Below are positions 11,727 to 23,700 of a DNA stretch of 64,000 nt, one piece after another. The stretch is taken from assembly GCF_037038585.1 (NCBI RefSeq), contig NC_092523.1, positions 1,927,001-1,991,000 of the forward strand. Reading direction: 5' to 3'. Positions within the stretch are counted from its first letter, which is position 1. Each line of letters starts with the position of its first letter. The notes under the pieces are model-generated. The model was not told the origin of the DNA and did not search any database. It was given only the letters and a program-made list of their open reading frames with translations. The translations under genes and the position numbers were made by a program. Origin of the DNA: Patagioenas fasciata (taxonomy: Eukaryota > Chordata > Aves > Columbiformes > Columbidae).

Positions 11727-14700
11727 AGAAACCCTTGCAAAATGAAACGTATTTTCTGAATATACCCATTCACTCTCAGATTTGGCTTTTCTCAACATTG
11801 AAATACTGACGCCCCGCTTCTCAAAAACAGAATTCAAACTATCCCCGGTGTCAGCAAAGCCACCAGACAAACCCACGGGGACGAGGGAACGCGGTTTTGC
11901 TGCCGAAAAGGAAGAAAAAGACCTTGTCTGGGTTCAGCGTTCGGGGCTGACAGTGATGGATCGGGAGGTTACGGCACCGGCATCCGCGACGGCATCTTGG
12001 GCCGGGTCGCTGGCCCCGCTGCTCAGGTTGGCGTCACCTGCTCTTCAGCGTCTGAGTGCTCCCGGTTTTGTCTCGCAAAGAGACTGGAATTTAAGGAATC
12101 GTGCTTTTAAACCTGGTATTAAATGCCATCCGTTTTACTTAGCGTCAGGGGCTTTTAGGGAAGGGATGCGGCTTAGTGACCCGCGCTAGCGATGGGGCGG
12201 AAAGCTGCGGGGTTCATGTGTTTGCAGCCAGAAGAGAACGACGGAAGATGTTATTCATGACAAATGCTTCCTATTATTCTCGGCGACATCGCTGGCAACA
12301 CAATGCACTGATGAGACACAAATCAGCCAGAATTTAGGGCTGAAGGTGGTTCTGCAAGAAAAATAAGGTATTGCTTGCAGTACAATACAAGTTTTGGATA
12401 TGATTCATTAAGCAAGGATGTTTCTCCCAGGGAAGGTAGCTGAGAGTGCTGGGAATGAGGAAAAGAACATTAAAAATACCCACTGGAAAGACCAAAGATC
12501 TTACTGGGTGATCTTCCTGAGGAATAAATCGAATCTCACTATTGATGGGTGAAGATGAACTAAAAACGACCGTCAAATGTTCTATGAAGGGTAGAACATC
12601 ATCTTTTGACAGTGTTAAGTGGCAGATGATGATGAAACAAACAAACGGATTGCATTGAGTTATCAGAGGTGGGAAAAGCAAATTCACCCCTGTTTAGGCT
12701 CCAATACCATTTGCACTGAGGCCAGGGACTATTTTACTGTGGAGTTAAATGGGAGCCACATCAGGTCAAAGAACATTTCAGAAGACTCTGCAGTGAACAG
12801 GTCTATCATGTTCTACACAAGATTTATCTCCATCCCCACATCAACCGAGAAGGCCAAAAATGTGGCTATTTGGAAAAAAAATCCAAACTTTCCCAAAATA
12901 CTTTATCAAAGGTTGCTTAAACTCTTTACCAACCCTATCAAGCTCTGCGTTTTCCACAGCCATGGTTGCTCATCCATCCCAATATTAATCCCAGTAATAA
13001 ACACATCACACTCCTAAGGGACAGAGGTTCGTGTGCACAATGTGTTCACCCTGCTTTAGTTTCATTACAAAAGCACGGAGAAAAGAAGCAGCTTTGTCAG
13101 TTCTGTGCTGCATTTTTTAACCATTCTGTTGAGCAGGTTAACGAGCGACTTGAGGGAAACATTGGGACTTCAGAGCTAGTTCAGGTGTAAACTCAAGGAA
13201 CCAAAGTGAGCAGGTTGAGCGACGCTCCACGCACACCTCGGAGCAGATGTCACTGTTTTGTCACAAGACACCTTTTCTCCATCACAGCGACTTCGCAAAC
13301 AGAGTTTGCTTTGAGAAGAAATTCCCTGCAGCACATAGAGAAGACAAACAGCCGAGGTCAGGAGAGGACCAGGACTTGTTAAGAACACAAACCAGTTATC
13401 GTTTTCAGAAACACTCATCAGTAAATGATCTTTTTGAGCTCTCCCCGTGTTTTACTCGCTCTAAAGACTCCATCTCCCAAAGCAGGGATGGTCTGGAAAG
13501 CATCAAGAAGCATTAAAGAAGAAAAAGCTTTGATCTCTTAGGATTTGCTGGGCTGCTCTGTCCTGAAGGTACTGCCAAGTGTCACTGTGGACAGGCCGGT
13601 TTGCTCCGCAGGCTTTCGCCCGTCCCAAATAACTCAGCACCACTAAAACCACTGGTTTGGGTCCCAACACACAACAGGGCAAAGCGAGACACGGGAAAAA
13701 AGCAAGATGGTTTGGTGTCTTACGTTCGCACTCCTCCACGTCCAGGTTGAACTGCTGCAGGGCGCCCAGCGTCAGCTGCCGCACTTCGGCCTCCAGCAGC
13801 AGCTGCATCAGCGAGGTGGAGAGGTGCTTGCACGCCGACATGCAGGCCGTCTGCGCCACCTTCCCCTGCAACACAGAACGGACACTGAGTACAGCCAGCG
13901 AGCGCAAAGTGCACGGGGAACTGCTTCAGAGCCACGCCAACCTCTTGAATGTGTCCCATCTGCTAGGGGGATCTTCACGGAGTGCTCCATCTCGCAACCA
14001 CTGTCCTTAATCACAGAATCCCAGAGTGTCAGGGGTTGAAGGGCCCTGGAAAGCTCACCCAGTGCAATCCCCCCATGGAGCAGGAACACCCAGCTGAGGT
14101 TCCACAGGAAGGGGTCCAGGCGGGTTTGAATGTCTGCAGAGAAGGAGACTCCACAACCCCCCTGGGCAGCCTGGGCCAGGCTCTGACACCCTCACCCCCA
14201 ACAAGTTGCTTCTCATATTCAAGTGGAACCTCCTGTGTTCCAGTTTGAACCCATTGCCCCTTGTCCTGTCACTGGTTGTCACCGAGAAGAGCCTGGCTCC
14301 ATCCTCCTGACACTGTCCCTTTCCATATTGATCCCCATGAATGAGTCCCCCCTCAGTGTCCTCTTCTCCAGCTCCAGAGCCCCAGCTCCCTCAGCCTTTC
14401 CTCCCACGGGAGATGCTCCACTCCCTTCAGCATCTTGGTGGCTGCGCTGGACTCTCTGCAGCAGTTCCCTGACCTTCTGGAGCTGAGGGGCCACAACTGG
14501 ACACAATATTCCAGGTGTGGTCTCCCCAGGGCAGAGCAGAGGGGCAGGAAAACCTCTCTGACCTACTGACCACCCCCTTCTAACCCACCCCAGGTACCAT
14601 TGGCTTCCTGGCCACAAGGGCCCAGTGCTGGCTCATGCTCACCCTGCTGTCCCCAGGACCCCCAGGTCCCTTTCCCCTACACTGCTCTCTAATAGCTCAT

Positions 14701-17700
14701 TCCCCAACTTACACTGGAACCTGGGGTTGTTCCTGCCCACATTCAAGACTCTACACTTGCCTTTGTTCTATTTCATTAAATGTTTCCCCGCCCAGCTCTC
14801 CAGCCTGTCCAGGTCTCTGATGGCAGCACAGCCTCCAGTGTCACCACTCCTCCCAGCTTGGTGTCATCAGCAAACTTGCTGACAGTCACTCTATTCCCTC
14901 ATCCAAGTCATTGATGAATATATTCAATAATATAGGCCCCAGTACCGACCCTTGAAGCACTGCACTAGATACAGTTTCAAATTTCTCCCTCATTTCCAAA
15001 TGCTCAAGAGGTCCCCCCATTCCCCAAGCATTGCTGTGCGCCATCCAAAATTTGTGACAGGTAAGATTCGAGTAGATAAGAATTGGCAAGTGAGATTTGC
15101 ATGGGTCTGCAACAGATCTAAACCCATAAAAACGGGGAAATCCTTTGGCACAAGAGCACAGATTGGCACAAACGCCTCGGCCGACAGCACACGGAGCGAT
15201 CCCGGTGGCGATACCTGGAACCCCACCACAACATAGTAATTCTGGATAATGGTTCTACCCTGAAAACAGCTTCAGCAGGAGATTATGTTCTCAAACGCAC
15301 ACAAAAGACTTCAGCACGCTTTCTTGACATCAAGGAGTGGCGCAGGGAGATCACGCAGACTTTTACAAGCACTTTACAAATCGTATTTAAATTGGGATTA
15401 ACACGAGGGGTTTACGTGGTGTTTCGGGCCGCGAGTTTCATTGCTGCAGCATGGAGAGATGAGCAAATGTTTGATGCATGTGCTGGGAAATGTTCTTACC
15501 GGCTTTGCAAAGTTGTTTTGGATCTTCAGGTCATATTCACCTTCAGCAGGAGGGTAAAAAATGATCTTTTATTTAAGAAATACGAAGAAAAAGAGCAGCC
15601 CCATGCATTGCAGGGCAGGCACTTCATCTCCGCTCTTCACCGCTGTTCCCAGGAATGTTCATTACTCACCTCCATACAAACACCTTCACTAAAATTAAGA
15701 TGAAGTACGGCAACCATAAGGTTTAGCGGAGCACTGCGTGTTTTCCTTTGCTTTTCCTCATTTAGTGGTGCCCCTCTGACACATTTGGTTATTTAAAACA
15801 CCGCTTGTGCCAATTCCTCATCCCCAACCACGGTGGGAAGCGCGTCGCTGCCTGGCTGTGATTTTTCTTCATTACTCCCAACAGACACTTGAGCTGTTGC
15901 TATGATTGAGTAGTTTTCACGAGTGAAAACTTGAGCAGAAGATGCAGATGGGAGTGGAGGATGAGAAAGCAAAGCTGTGCAGCCATATCCTGGGACCTCC
16001 ACTCATGATGGACACGGGGGACAGGGCTCCTTACCCTGCTTGGAAGAGCAAGAGAGAATCCCACCCATCAGCTCACACTTGCACATCAGCAGGAGTTTGT
16101 ACAGAGGGTTGGAAGCCTTGGAGAAGCTTTGAAGATGCTCAACTTGGAGCACAAGTGTGATGGGAGCGGCTGAGGGACCTGGGGGTTCAGCTGGAGAACA
16201 GGAGCTGAGGGGAGACCTTCTGATCTCTGAACTGCCTGAAAGGAGCTTGGAGCCAGGGGTGTCGGGCTCTGCTCCCCAGGAACAAGCGCCAGGAGCAGAG
16301 GAAACGGCCTCAAGTTGCCCAGGGGAGGTTGAGGTTGGATGTGGGAACAATTTCTTCCCCAAAGGGCTGTGGGGCATTGGAACAGGCTGCCCAGGGCAGT
16401 GCTGGAGTCACCATCCCTGGAGGGCTGGACAGACGGACATGAGGTTCAGGACATGGGGCAGGGACAGGGGTGGGTTATGGTTGGACGCGATGATCTCGAG
16501 GGTCTCTTCCAACTAAAATGGTTCTGTAACCCCACGTGAAGTCAAAAGGAAAACCCTGAGGGTGGTTTTCTGCCCCGCTGACAAAAATTGAAGAGAAGCA
16601 ACCTTCTTGCATCCCAAGCAAGGGTCAGATCAGCAGGTGTGGAGGTATCTAAAGGGTTCCTGGGCCTGCAGGAGCCGCAGCCAACACACCTGCCCCATGC
16701 ACACCGGCCAAGCCTGCCCCAGTACACACTGAACAACAACAACCTGACTGCAGGGTGCTGAACAGATGGTAACAGGGATCCAACCAACAAGCCCAGGAGC
16801 AGCTTTTGGCTCAACCTTCCCCTTTCACGCAGGATTTGGCCACGGCCACAACCCTTTTCGGGTGCAAAAGTGCACTGCGTCTTTGAAAATCCTAAAGCCG
16901 AATCTTCTTGTGCCAGCTGAGAACCCGACCTTTTATTTCCACTATTCTTCAGGTTGAAACACCTAAAAACCACTCTGCTTTAAAAAAGACCTGGTCTTTC
17001 ATCTTGGATTTAAGAACATACAGACGCCTGACAGTTTGGATCTAACATTACTGCATGAAAGGCAAAAGTATATACAGGTGGTTTTTTCCGCCTTTTAAGC
17101 ATTAATCCATTTTTCCTTATATTTACTATTAGAGGGCTTAGAGATGCCACGGGGGTTTAAATCATTGCGCTAAAGGTCTGGCTGGAGAAAAGAAGGTACC
17201 ACCAGGGACCACCAGCATCTCCCTCCCTGGGCACCGAGATTTAAAACCATTCCAGAACTCACATTTTTCACCCTTATTTATAAGACTGAACCTAGCCTTA
17301 TAAATAAGACTGAACCCAACGTTATTTATAAGACTGAACCCAACCTTATAAATAAGACTGAACCTAATCCTTTTCTGCCTCGCCCCTGCACTCAGCACAG
17401 CAGATGCAGCTCCTTCTAAGATCAGCCATGGCTCCCGAACATCAATTTTAGAGTGTTTCCCCCAAAACACAGTGCAATATCTGCTTGATAAGCAGCTGTT
17501 GCTGGCAGGTGGAAAACACGGATATATCACCACTAACAAGCTGCTGCTGGAGGCGCAGAAGGCTGTTGGGGTTCACTTTTGGGATGGTTTGGGCTGCAGA
17601 TATCAAGCACATCCTCATATTGCAAGGTGCCCATCTTGGCTCTTTGGCATTTATTTACCCTTGAGGTTGACTTTGTAGCAGGTTCTTTTTCTCCCTGGTT

Positions 17701-20700
17701 CATTTTTCAGCTCTCGTGCGGTGCTGGGAAGAAAAGCCCTTGCTCGCCCGCCTGGCAAACACGGAGCCGAGCCCGTGATGGACGTGTTTTCCACCCCCCT
17801 CCCGAAACCATTTGCGGCACCACCCACGGCAGCGGCGCCGGGACGTGCGCCTTGGCACCGAGGTGGCGCCGGCTGCCTCCGAGATGCCATCCCTAGACAT
17901 CGCTGCTCCTAGAAAACCCCGCGCTTCAGAGGAGCCGCCGGGACGGCTCAGACCTGCTGCTAATTACCCGGAGGAGTTTGGCGAGCGCGTGGCGGAACCG
18001 GTGACACTCCCTGGGCTCTCCCGATGCCGGCGCCTTGAGAAATCGCAGGGTTACATCCTGATCCTGCTCCGAACCAGCTCGGGCCCTGCCTGTGTGTCAG
18101 AAATGCTTTACCTACCCCAACTGCGGCCCCTCCAGCTCAGGAACCATTCATCTAAAATACAAGATGAGATCTGGAAAGCGAAAGAGGAGGAACGCGATCA
18201 CCACCTGAGCTGTCTGCAGAGAAGGGCGTAAAAACAAACACCTTGAAGTCACCAAAATCTCATTTATCAACTTGACAGAAAACTAAAATCCTTAGAATCG
18301 CATGAAGCATGTCCAGAACGCCTCTACAGTATCACTCGTTTATTCCAGACCGTCAAAAACCTCATTAAAAACGAACTGGATTTGTATGAGGGAGAATGGG
18401 GATCACAGATGAAAGCCAACAGAGCTCAGTGGCCAAGACAACCAAGGGCCTGCAGACACCCCCACCAAGCTCCAGCTTGGTCCAACATTCAGTGGAATTA
18501 AGCAATTCTGAGCCTATTATCAGAGCAAAAGCCATGGGTGGTTTGTTTTGAGACTCAAATCAGTGTCTAAGCATATTTCTGGCAATGGGCCCCTCTGTCC
18601 ATGCTGTTCGGTGCAACCTCTTTGTTGTTGGGGTCTACGACTGGGGTTTCCACACCTCTCTCAAGGCAACGCTGTCGTCCCTGTCCCACCAAAGCTTCCT
18701 CTGAGCACACAGGTAGGACAACCAGAGAGGTTCCTCGAGGCCATGTCAACCACTGAAAGGGCAGAACCAAACCTCTGAAGACACAACGACACAACCAAGG
18801 GGCACCTACCAGAGCACATCTCCATGGGCTACTCAACCGACCCAACCACGCTTCAGGAGATCAGCCATGAAACCATCTCTTGTCATCTGTATTTTGCCCT
18901 TGGGCAGCAGACGGAAGCCTTGGGGCTGCCGGGAGGAAGCTCAGCACGGGCGCCGCTCACGGGAGCGCTTTGTGTTTGAAAACAGCAAATATGTTAACAA
19001 TTAGGGAAAGGAAACGCTGAAAGGCTGCCTCGTTAATTAAGGAACTCGCTATCAAAGGACTCATTAAAAGCTACTGAAACGGAATGGTTGTTAAAATAAA
19101 TACCCATTAATCTTAAGGCACAACCAGGACTACGGGGGGAGAGGGGGCTCCTCGCGCTCACCTACCGCTGCACGGCCACCGTGGTGGCCGCGGGTGGCAA
19201 CGGCCACCGACCAGAGGGTCCCAGGAGAGGCCCGAGACGGTTGTCCAAGGGACCACATCCTGCAGAAGCACCCCCAGCCCCATTGAGGAGGAACCTGCCA
19301 GTGCCTCCTGCGTTTTGCTCCGTCAAAATTAGGTGCAATGTGGCCACCGAAAAGCAAAACAACAGTGCCATTGTAGCCCCGAAAACGCTTCCACCGGCTC
19401 GCCGCAGAATTAATGCAGCATTCCCATGAGAAATGAAGCCTGACAGCTTTCAAATGGTCTCACAATTTCCAATTATTTTTGCTTTTCGCTACCAGCAGAA
19501 TTCCTTTTTTGAGATCTGCGCCGAGCACCAGGATTGATGTGATTCAGTATATTTAGACGTGCAAATCCACGGGCTTCACGCAACAGCAAAGTGGGCCAAA
19601 AAACCTCAATTCCTCCATACTAAATGTCCACTCTTCTATAAACACCACAAGTCGCCCTTATAATTCCAACATGGGATTTGTTGACTTCTCCAGTTCATAA
19701 TGCGACACTGGTTGGGTATTTTGCAGAAGATGGCAATGCGATGCTACAATAACGAGCAATTGTTTGGCAGCATAAAACTGCAAATAACGCCAGTGGATAC
19801 TTTGGGTGCAGGCACAAAGGGTCCAGAGCCTGCAGCCCCCCGGCGCCATCCCCTCCTGCCCCAGATGTCTCTGGTCTGTCCTTGATGTCGGCAGCGTCAG
19901 AGCCCCGAATCTCACTAAACCACGGCCAAAATCAGTAAATCTAACTCTTAAGAGGAAAATTTCCTGCCCTGCCCGTGCCACCCTGATTTGCCAGGTCCTT
20001 AACACCACCCTGATGCATTTTTAATTGCCTTTTTATATAAAAAACCTCCAATTGTTCTGCAGTCACTGAAGATGGCAAAGCCCCTAAACCATACCCAGAC
20101 ACGTTCACACCTCCCAAGCAGTAAAAACAAATGTACAATGGGTACTCTGTTGGTTTTAAGCAGTTTACTTAAAAACAACCAAGTCTCTTATTAGTTGCCC
20201 AGAAATCCATTTTCAGTTTTGACAAAGTGGATTTTGTGAGGCTTTGGGGTTGGGTTTTTTTGTTGGATTCGGGGGAGGTTTTGTTGGTTGGTTGGGTTTT
20301 TTTGCGGTTTAAAATCTGCAGATCTGCACTCAAAAACTTGTGGAGTCACCATCCCTGGAGGGCTGGACAGACAGAGATGAGGTTCTCAGGACATGGGGCA
20401 GTGCCCGGGGTGGGGGAATGGTTGGACTTGATGATCTTGAGGGGCTTTTTCAATCAAAATGATTCTGTGAGTGTATGTAGGATGAAGACATCCTGGAGCA
20501 GCATGTGAAAGCCCCAAACAGAACAGATTGTCAAGAATCACAGAACACTTTGGGTTGAAGGGACCTTCCCAGCTCCCCCAGTGCCACCCCTGCCATGAGC
20601 AGGGACATCTTCACCAGCTCAGGTTGCTCAGAGCCCCGTCCAGCCTGGCCTGGGATGTCTCCAGGGATGGTTCATCCACCACCTCTCTGCCCAACCTGGG

Positions 20701-23700
20701 CCAGGCTCTCACCACCCTCAAAGAAGAGGCATCCTCTTCCGCACTGGACAAGCCACAGGCTGGCACAGCAATGCCCACCCTTGGCAGGGTGGTGTCCAAA
20801 GGTGTCACAGAATCCCAGAATGTCAGGGGTTGAAGGGCCCTGGAAAGCTCATCCAGTGCAATCCCCCCATGGAGCAGGAACACCCAGCTGAGGTTCCACA
20901 GGAAGGGGTCCAGGCGGGTTTGAATGTCTGCAGAGAAGGAGACTCCACAACCTCCCTGGGCAGCCTGGGCCAGGCTCTGACACCCTCACCCCCAACAAGT
21001 TGCTCCTCCAATTTAAGTGGAACCTCTTGTGTTCCAGTTTGCACCCATTGCCCCTTGTCCTATCACTGGTTGTCACCCAGAAGAGCCTGGCTCCATCCTC
21101 CTGACACTCCCCCTTTCCACATTGATCCCCATGAATGAGTACCCCCTCAGTCTCCTCCAGCTCCAGAGCCCCAGCTCCCTCAGCCTTTCCTCACACGGGA
21201 GATGCTCCACTCCCTTCAGCATCTTGGTGGCTGCGCTGGACTCTCTCCAGCAGTTCCCTGTCCTTCTGGAACTGAGGGGCCACAACTGGACACAATATTC
21301 CAGGTGTGGTCTCCCCAGGGCAGAGCAGAGGGGCAGGAGAACCTCTCTGACCTACTGACCACCCCCTTCTAACCCACCCCAGGTCCCATTGGCTTCCTGG
21401 CCACAAGGGCCCAGTGCTGGCTCATGGTCACCCTGCTGTCCCCAAGACCCCCAGCTCCCTTTTCCCTACACTGCTCCCTAATAGGTCATTCCCCAACTTC
21501 ACTGGTGTCCCTTCTGAAGGCAGGAGTTCAGTTGGCATCGATGACCAGCGTGGCCATACCAGCCTATACGGGTGCAGACCTGATGGCACAGAGAGGCAAC
21601 AGCACAGGGAACATGGTCCCAAACCAAAAATTGTACCTACGGACCCCCAGGATGGGATCACATAGACCCGGTGGAGGGACAAGGGACACGGGAGCTCCCT
21701 ACATCAATGTTCCTTTTTAGCGGCCTCAGAGCACTGAGCAGTTTGATGGAAAGACAGAGAAAACATCTGTGCCAGCGTTTAAAAGAGAAGATGCTGATCT
21801 GGAGAACCACGGGATATCACAGCTAAACCAAGCCCAGAAAGGAAGCAACCAAATGAAGTTAAAACACAACAGCAAGAGCATCGAATCATGGGAACAATGC
21901 AGATTAGCAGAAAGAAAAGTTAATTTTTCTGAGAAGTTTTATGTGTAACATTAAAGGAGAATCGATGCAGTGTCTTTGTCCAGGAGACAATCAGACTCGT
22001 TAAGTGCTATACAGTCAGACAACACCACACATTCCACAAAACCAAATCCATCCCTGAGAGTATGAGCTTCACATTAGACATCATGAGAGCAATTCTCAAT
22101 TAACTAATTCTATTTACTTGGCTTTGCAGAACCCTTATAATAAGAAGAAATCACTTTTTCCTCCCCAAATTGTTTGTGTTACAGAGAGAGCAGAGCAGAC
22201 GGGTTCCTGGTCTCCAGCAGGGAACACATGGCGGGCTGAGCCCTGTCACTCTGCGTTAGGCACGACCTGTGTGGGACACGAGAGGTGACTGATAGGCAAA
22301 TATTAACGGTCCCGTATTGATTTCAGCCACAGTCAAGCTCCGCATTTGATCCCTGGCTCCGTGAAGTCACGCCAGGAGCTAAACACCGAAGCCAGTGTGT
22401 TGACTTACACACTTGGAAAAAGGCAACTGGCACCAAAGCTGCAAGTTGACCTCCACGTGGTTGTGAAATTTGCCAAGGAAATGAAGAAGAAACCTCCCAG
22501 CCAACAAGAGAAGGTTGGCAAGGAGCAACGTTTGTGGGAGGAAAGGAATGCTCCCCAGCCTCGGACCTCTAGGATGCTCCCCCGCCTCGGACCTCTAGGA
22601 TGCTCCTAAGCCTTAGACCTCTAGGGTGCTCCCCAGCCTTGGACCTCTAGGATGCTCCTAAGCCTTAGACCTCTAGGGTGCTCCTAAGCCTTAGACCTCT
22701 AGGATGCTCCCCAGCCTTGGACCTCTAGGATCCTCCTAAGCCTTAGACCTCTAGGATGCTCCCCAGCCTCGGACCTCTAGGATGCTCCTCAGCCTTGGAC
22801 CCCCATCAGGTCTCCATATCATGAAGTTAGAGGTTTGCTGATGCCCAGACTTAGGAAAGGAGAAGAAATGACTGCACACGTGTTTGAGGAAGGCATTTTG
22901 GATTCAACACACAGCTGGGACCCACTGGAACGGCCTTCATGTCAACAGCCTCCCTTCCAACAGGCCCAACATCCACCCTGCTCCTCACAGTGGACAAGAC
23001 AGGCATCTGAGTCCTGGTTTAGCAGGAATGAGAACGGCCTGTTTCTCCCCAGGACCCGGCATGCCAGAAGTGACACGATGAACAACGGCTTCTGGTTGGG
23101 CAGGAGGACGCATGGTCTGTGTAGGACAAATAGCAGGCGTTGCTCCTCTTCCCTCTCCCCCCTGTTATTTAGGCTGAGAGCAGAGCAGGTTGTAGTCACC
23201 TATGGAAGAAGCTTCATTGCCATTAGCAAATCACCAGATTTACACAGATTGTCACCACTGCCGTACCCTTTACTGAGTAAAACCGGGATTTTGGTCCTCC
23301 CATCACTTTGACCATCTTGAAGCCTGATAGGCAGGCTTCAAGAGACAGCCTTCCACCACTCAAGTGTCTACGGTTCAGAACAGTAAACCTATGAAGAGCA
23401 ACACCTCAAAGCCACATCAACTAAGACAATTTCAAGCGAAATTTGCCTCGTGCGAGGACCCACTCACCTGGAAAGCTGACGGAGCCTTAAGAGCAAAAAG
23501 AGCGGCTGCTCCAACCAACCTGGAAGGCCACCATCCTCTGCGTGAAGCGGGATTGCTTTCAGACTCACGCGAAAGCTGAGCCCAAGCCCATGTTTAAGTG
23601 GCTGCCTTCCAGTGGTATTTAAAAGAATCGACGGGGTGTCATTTTTAGAAATAAACATTTACCACTTCTATTCTATTTTGGGCACTAAAGGGAAAACAGG

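Larger units (their letters stand above)
584..13723 (-). other. EXOC6B intron, 13.1 kb
   Basis: It separates the GKVAQ exon from the penultimate coding exon. It contains four tandem or simple-repeat arrays (3318, 6703, 9645, 11030) and only three CR1 pieces (5447, 8521, 10471). The first 4.8 kb at its 3' end (584-5446) has no recognisable interspersed repeat and includes an A+T-rich block at 960-1220 with homeodomain-like motifs. The segments 5740-6700, 7440-8520, 9020-9640, 9712-10470, 10553-11029 and 11732-13723 show nothing identifiable. Confidence 0.85.

Noticed and set aside
10913..11876. Long open frames in both strands encoding Lys/Glu/Arg-rich or Ser/Phe/Leu-rich proteins
   Set aside because: They are translations of the polypurine simple repeat and have no start context, conservation or splice signals.
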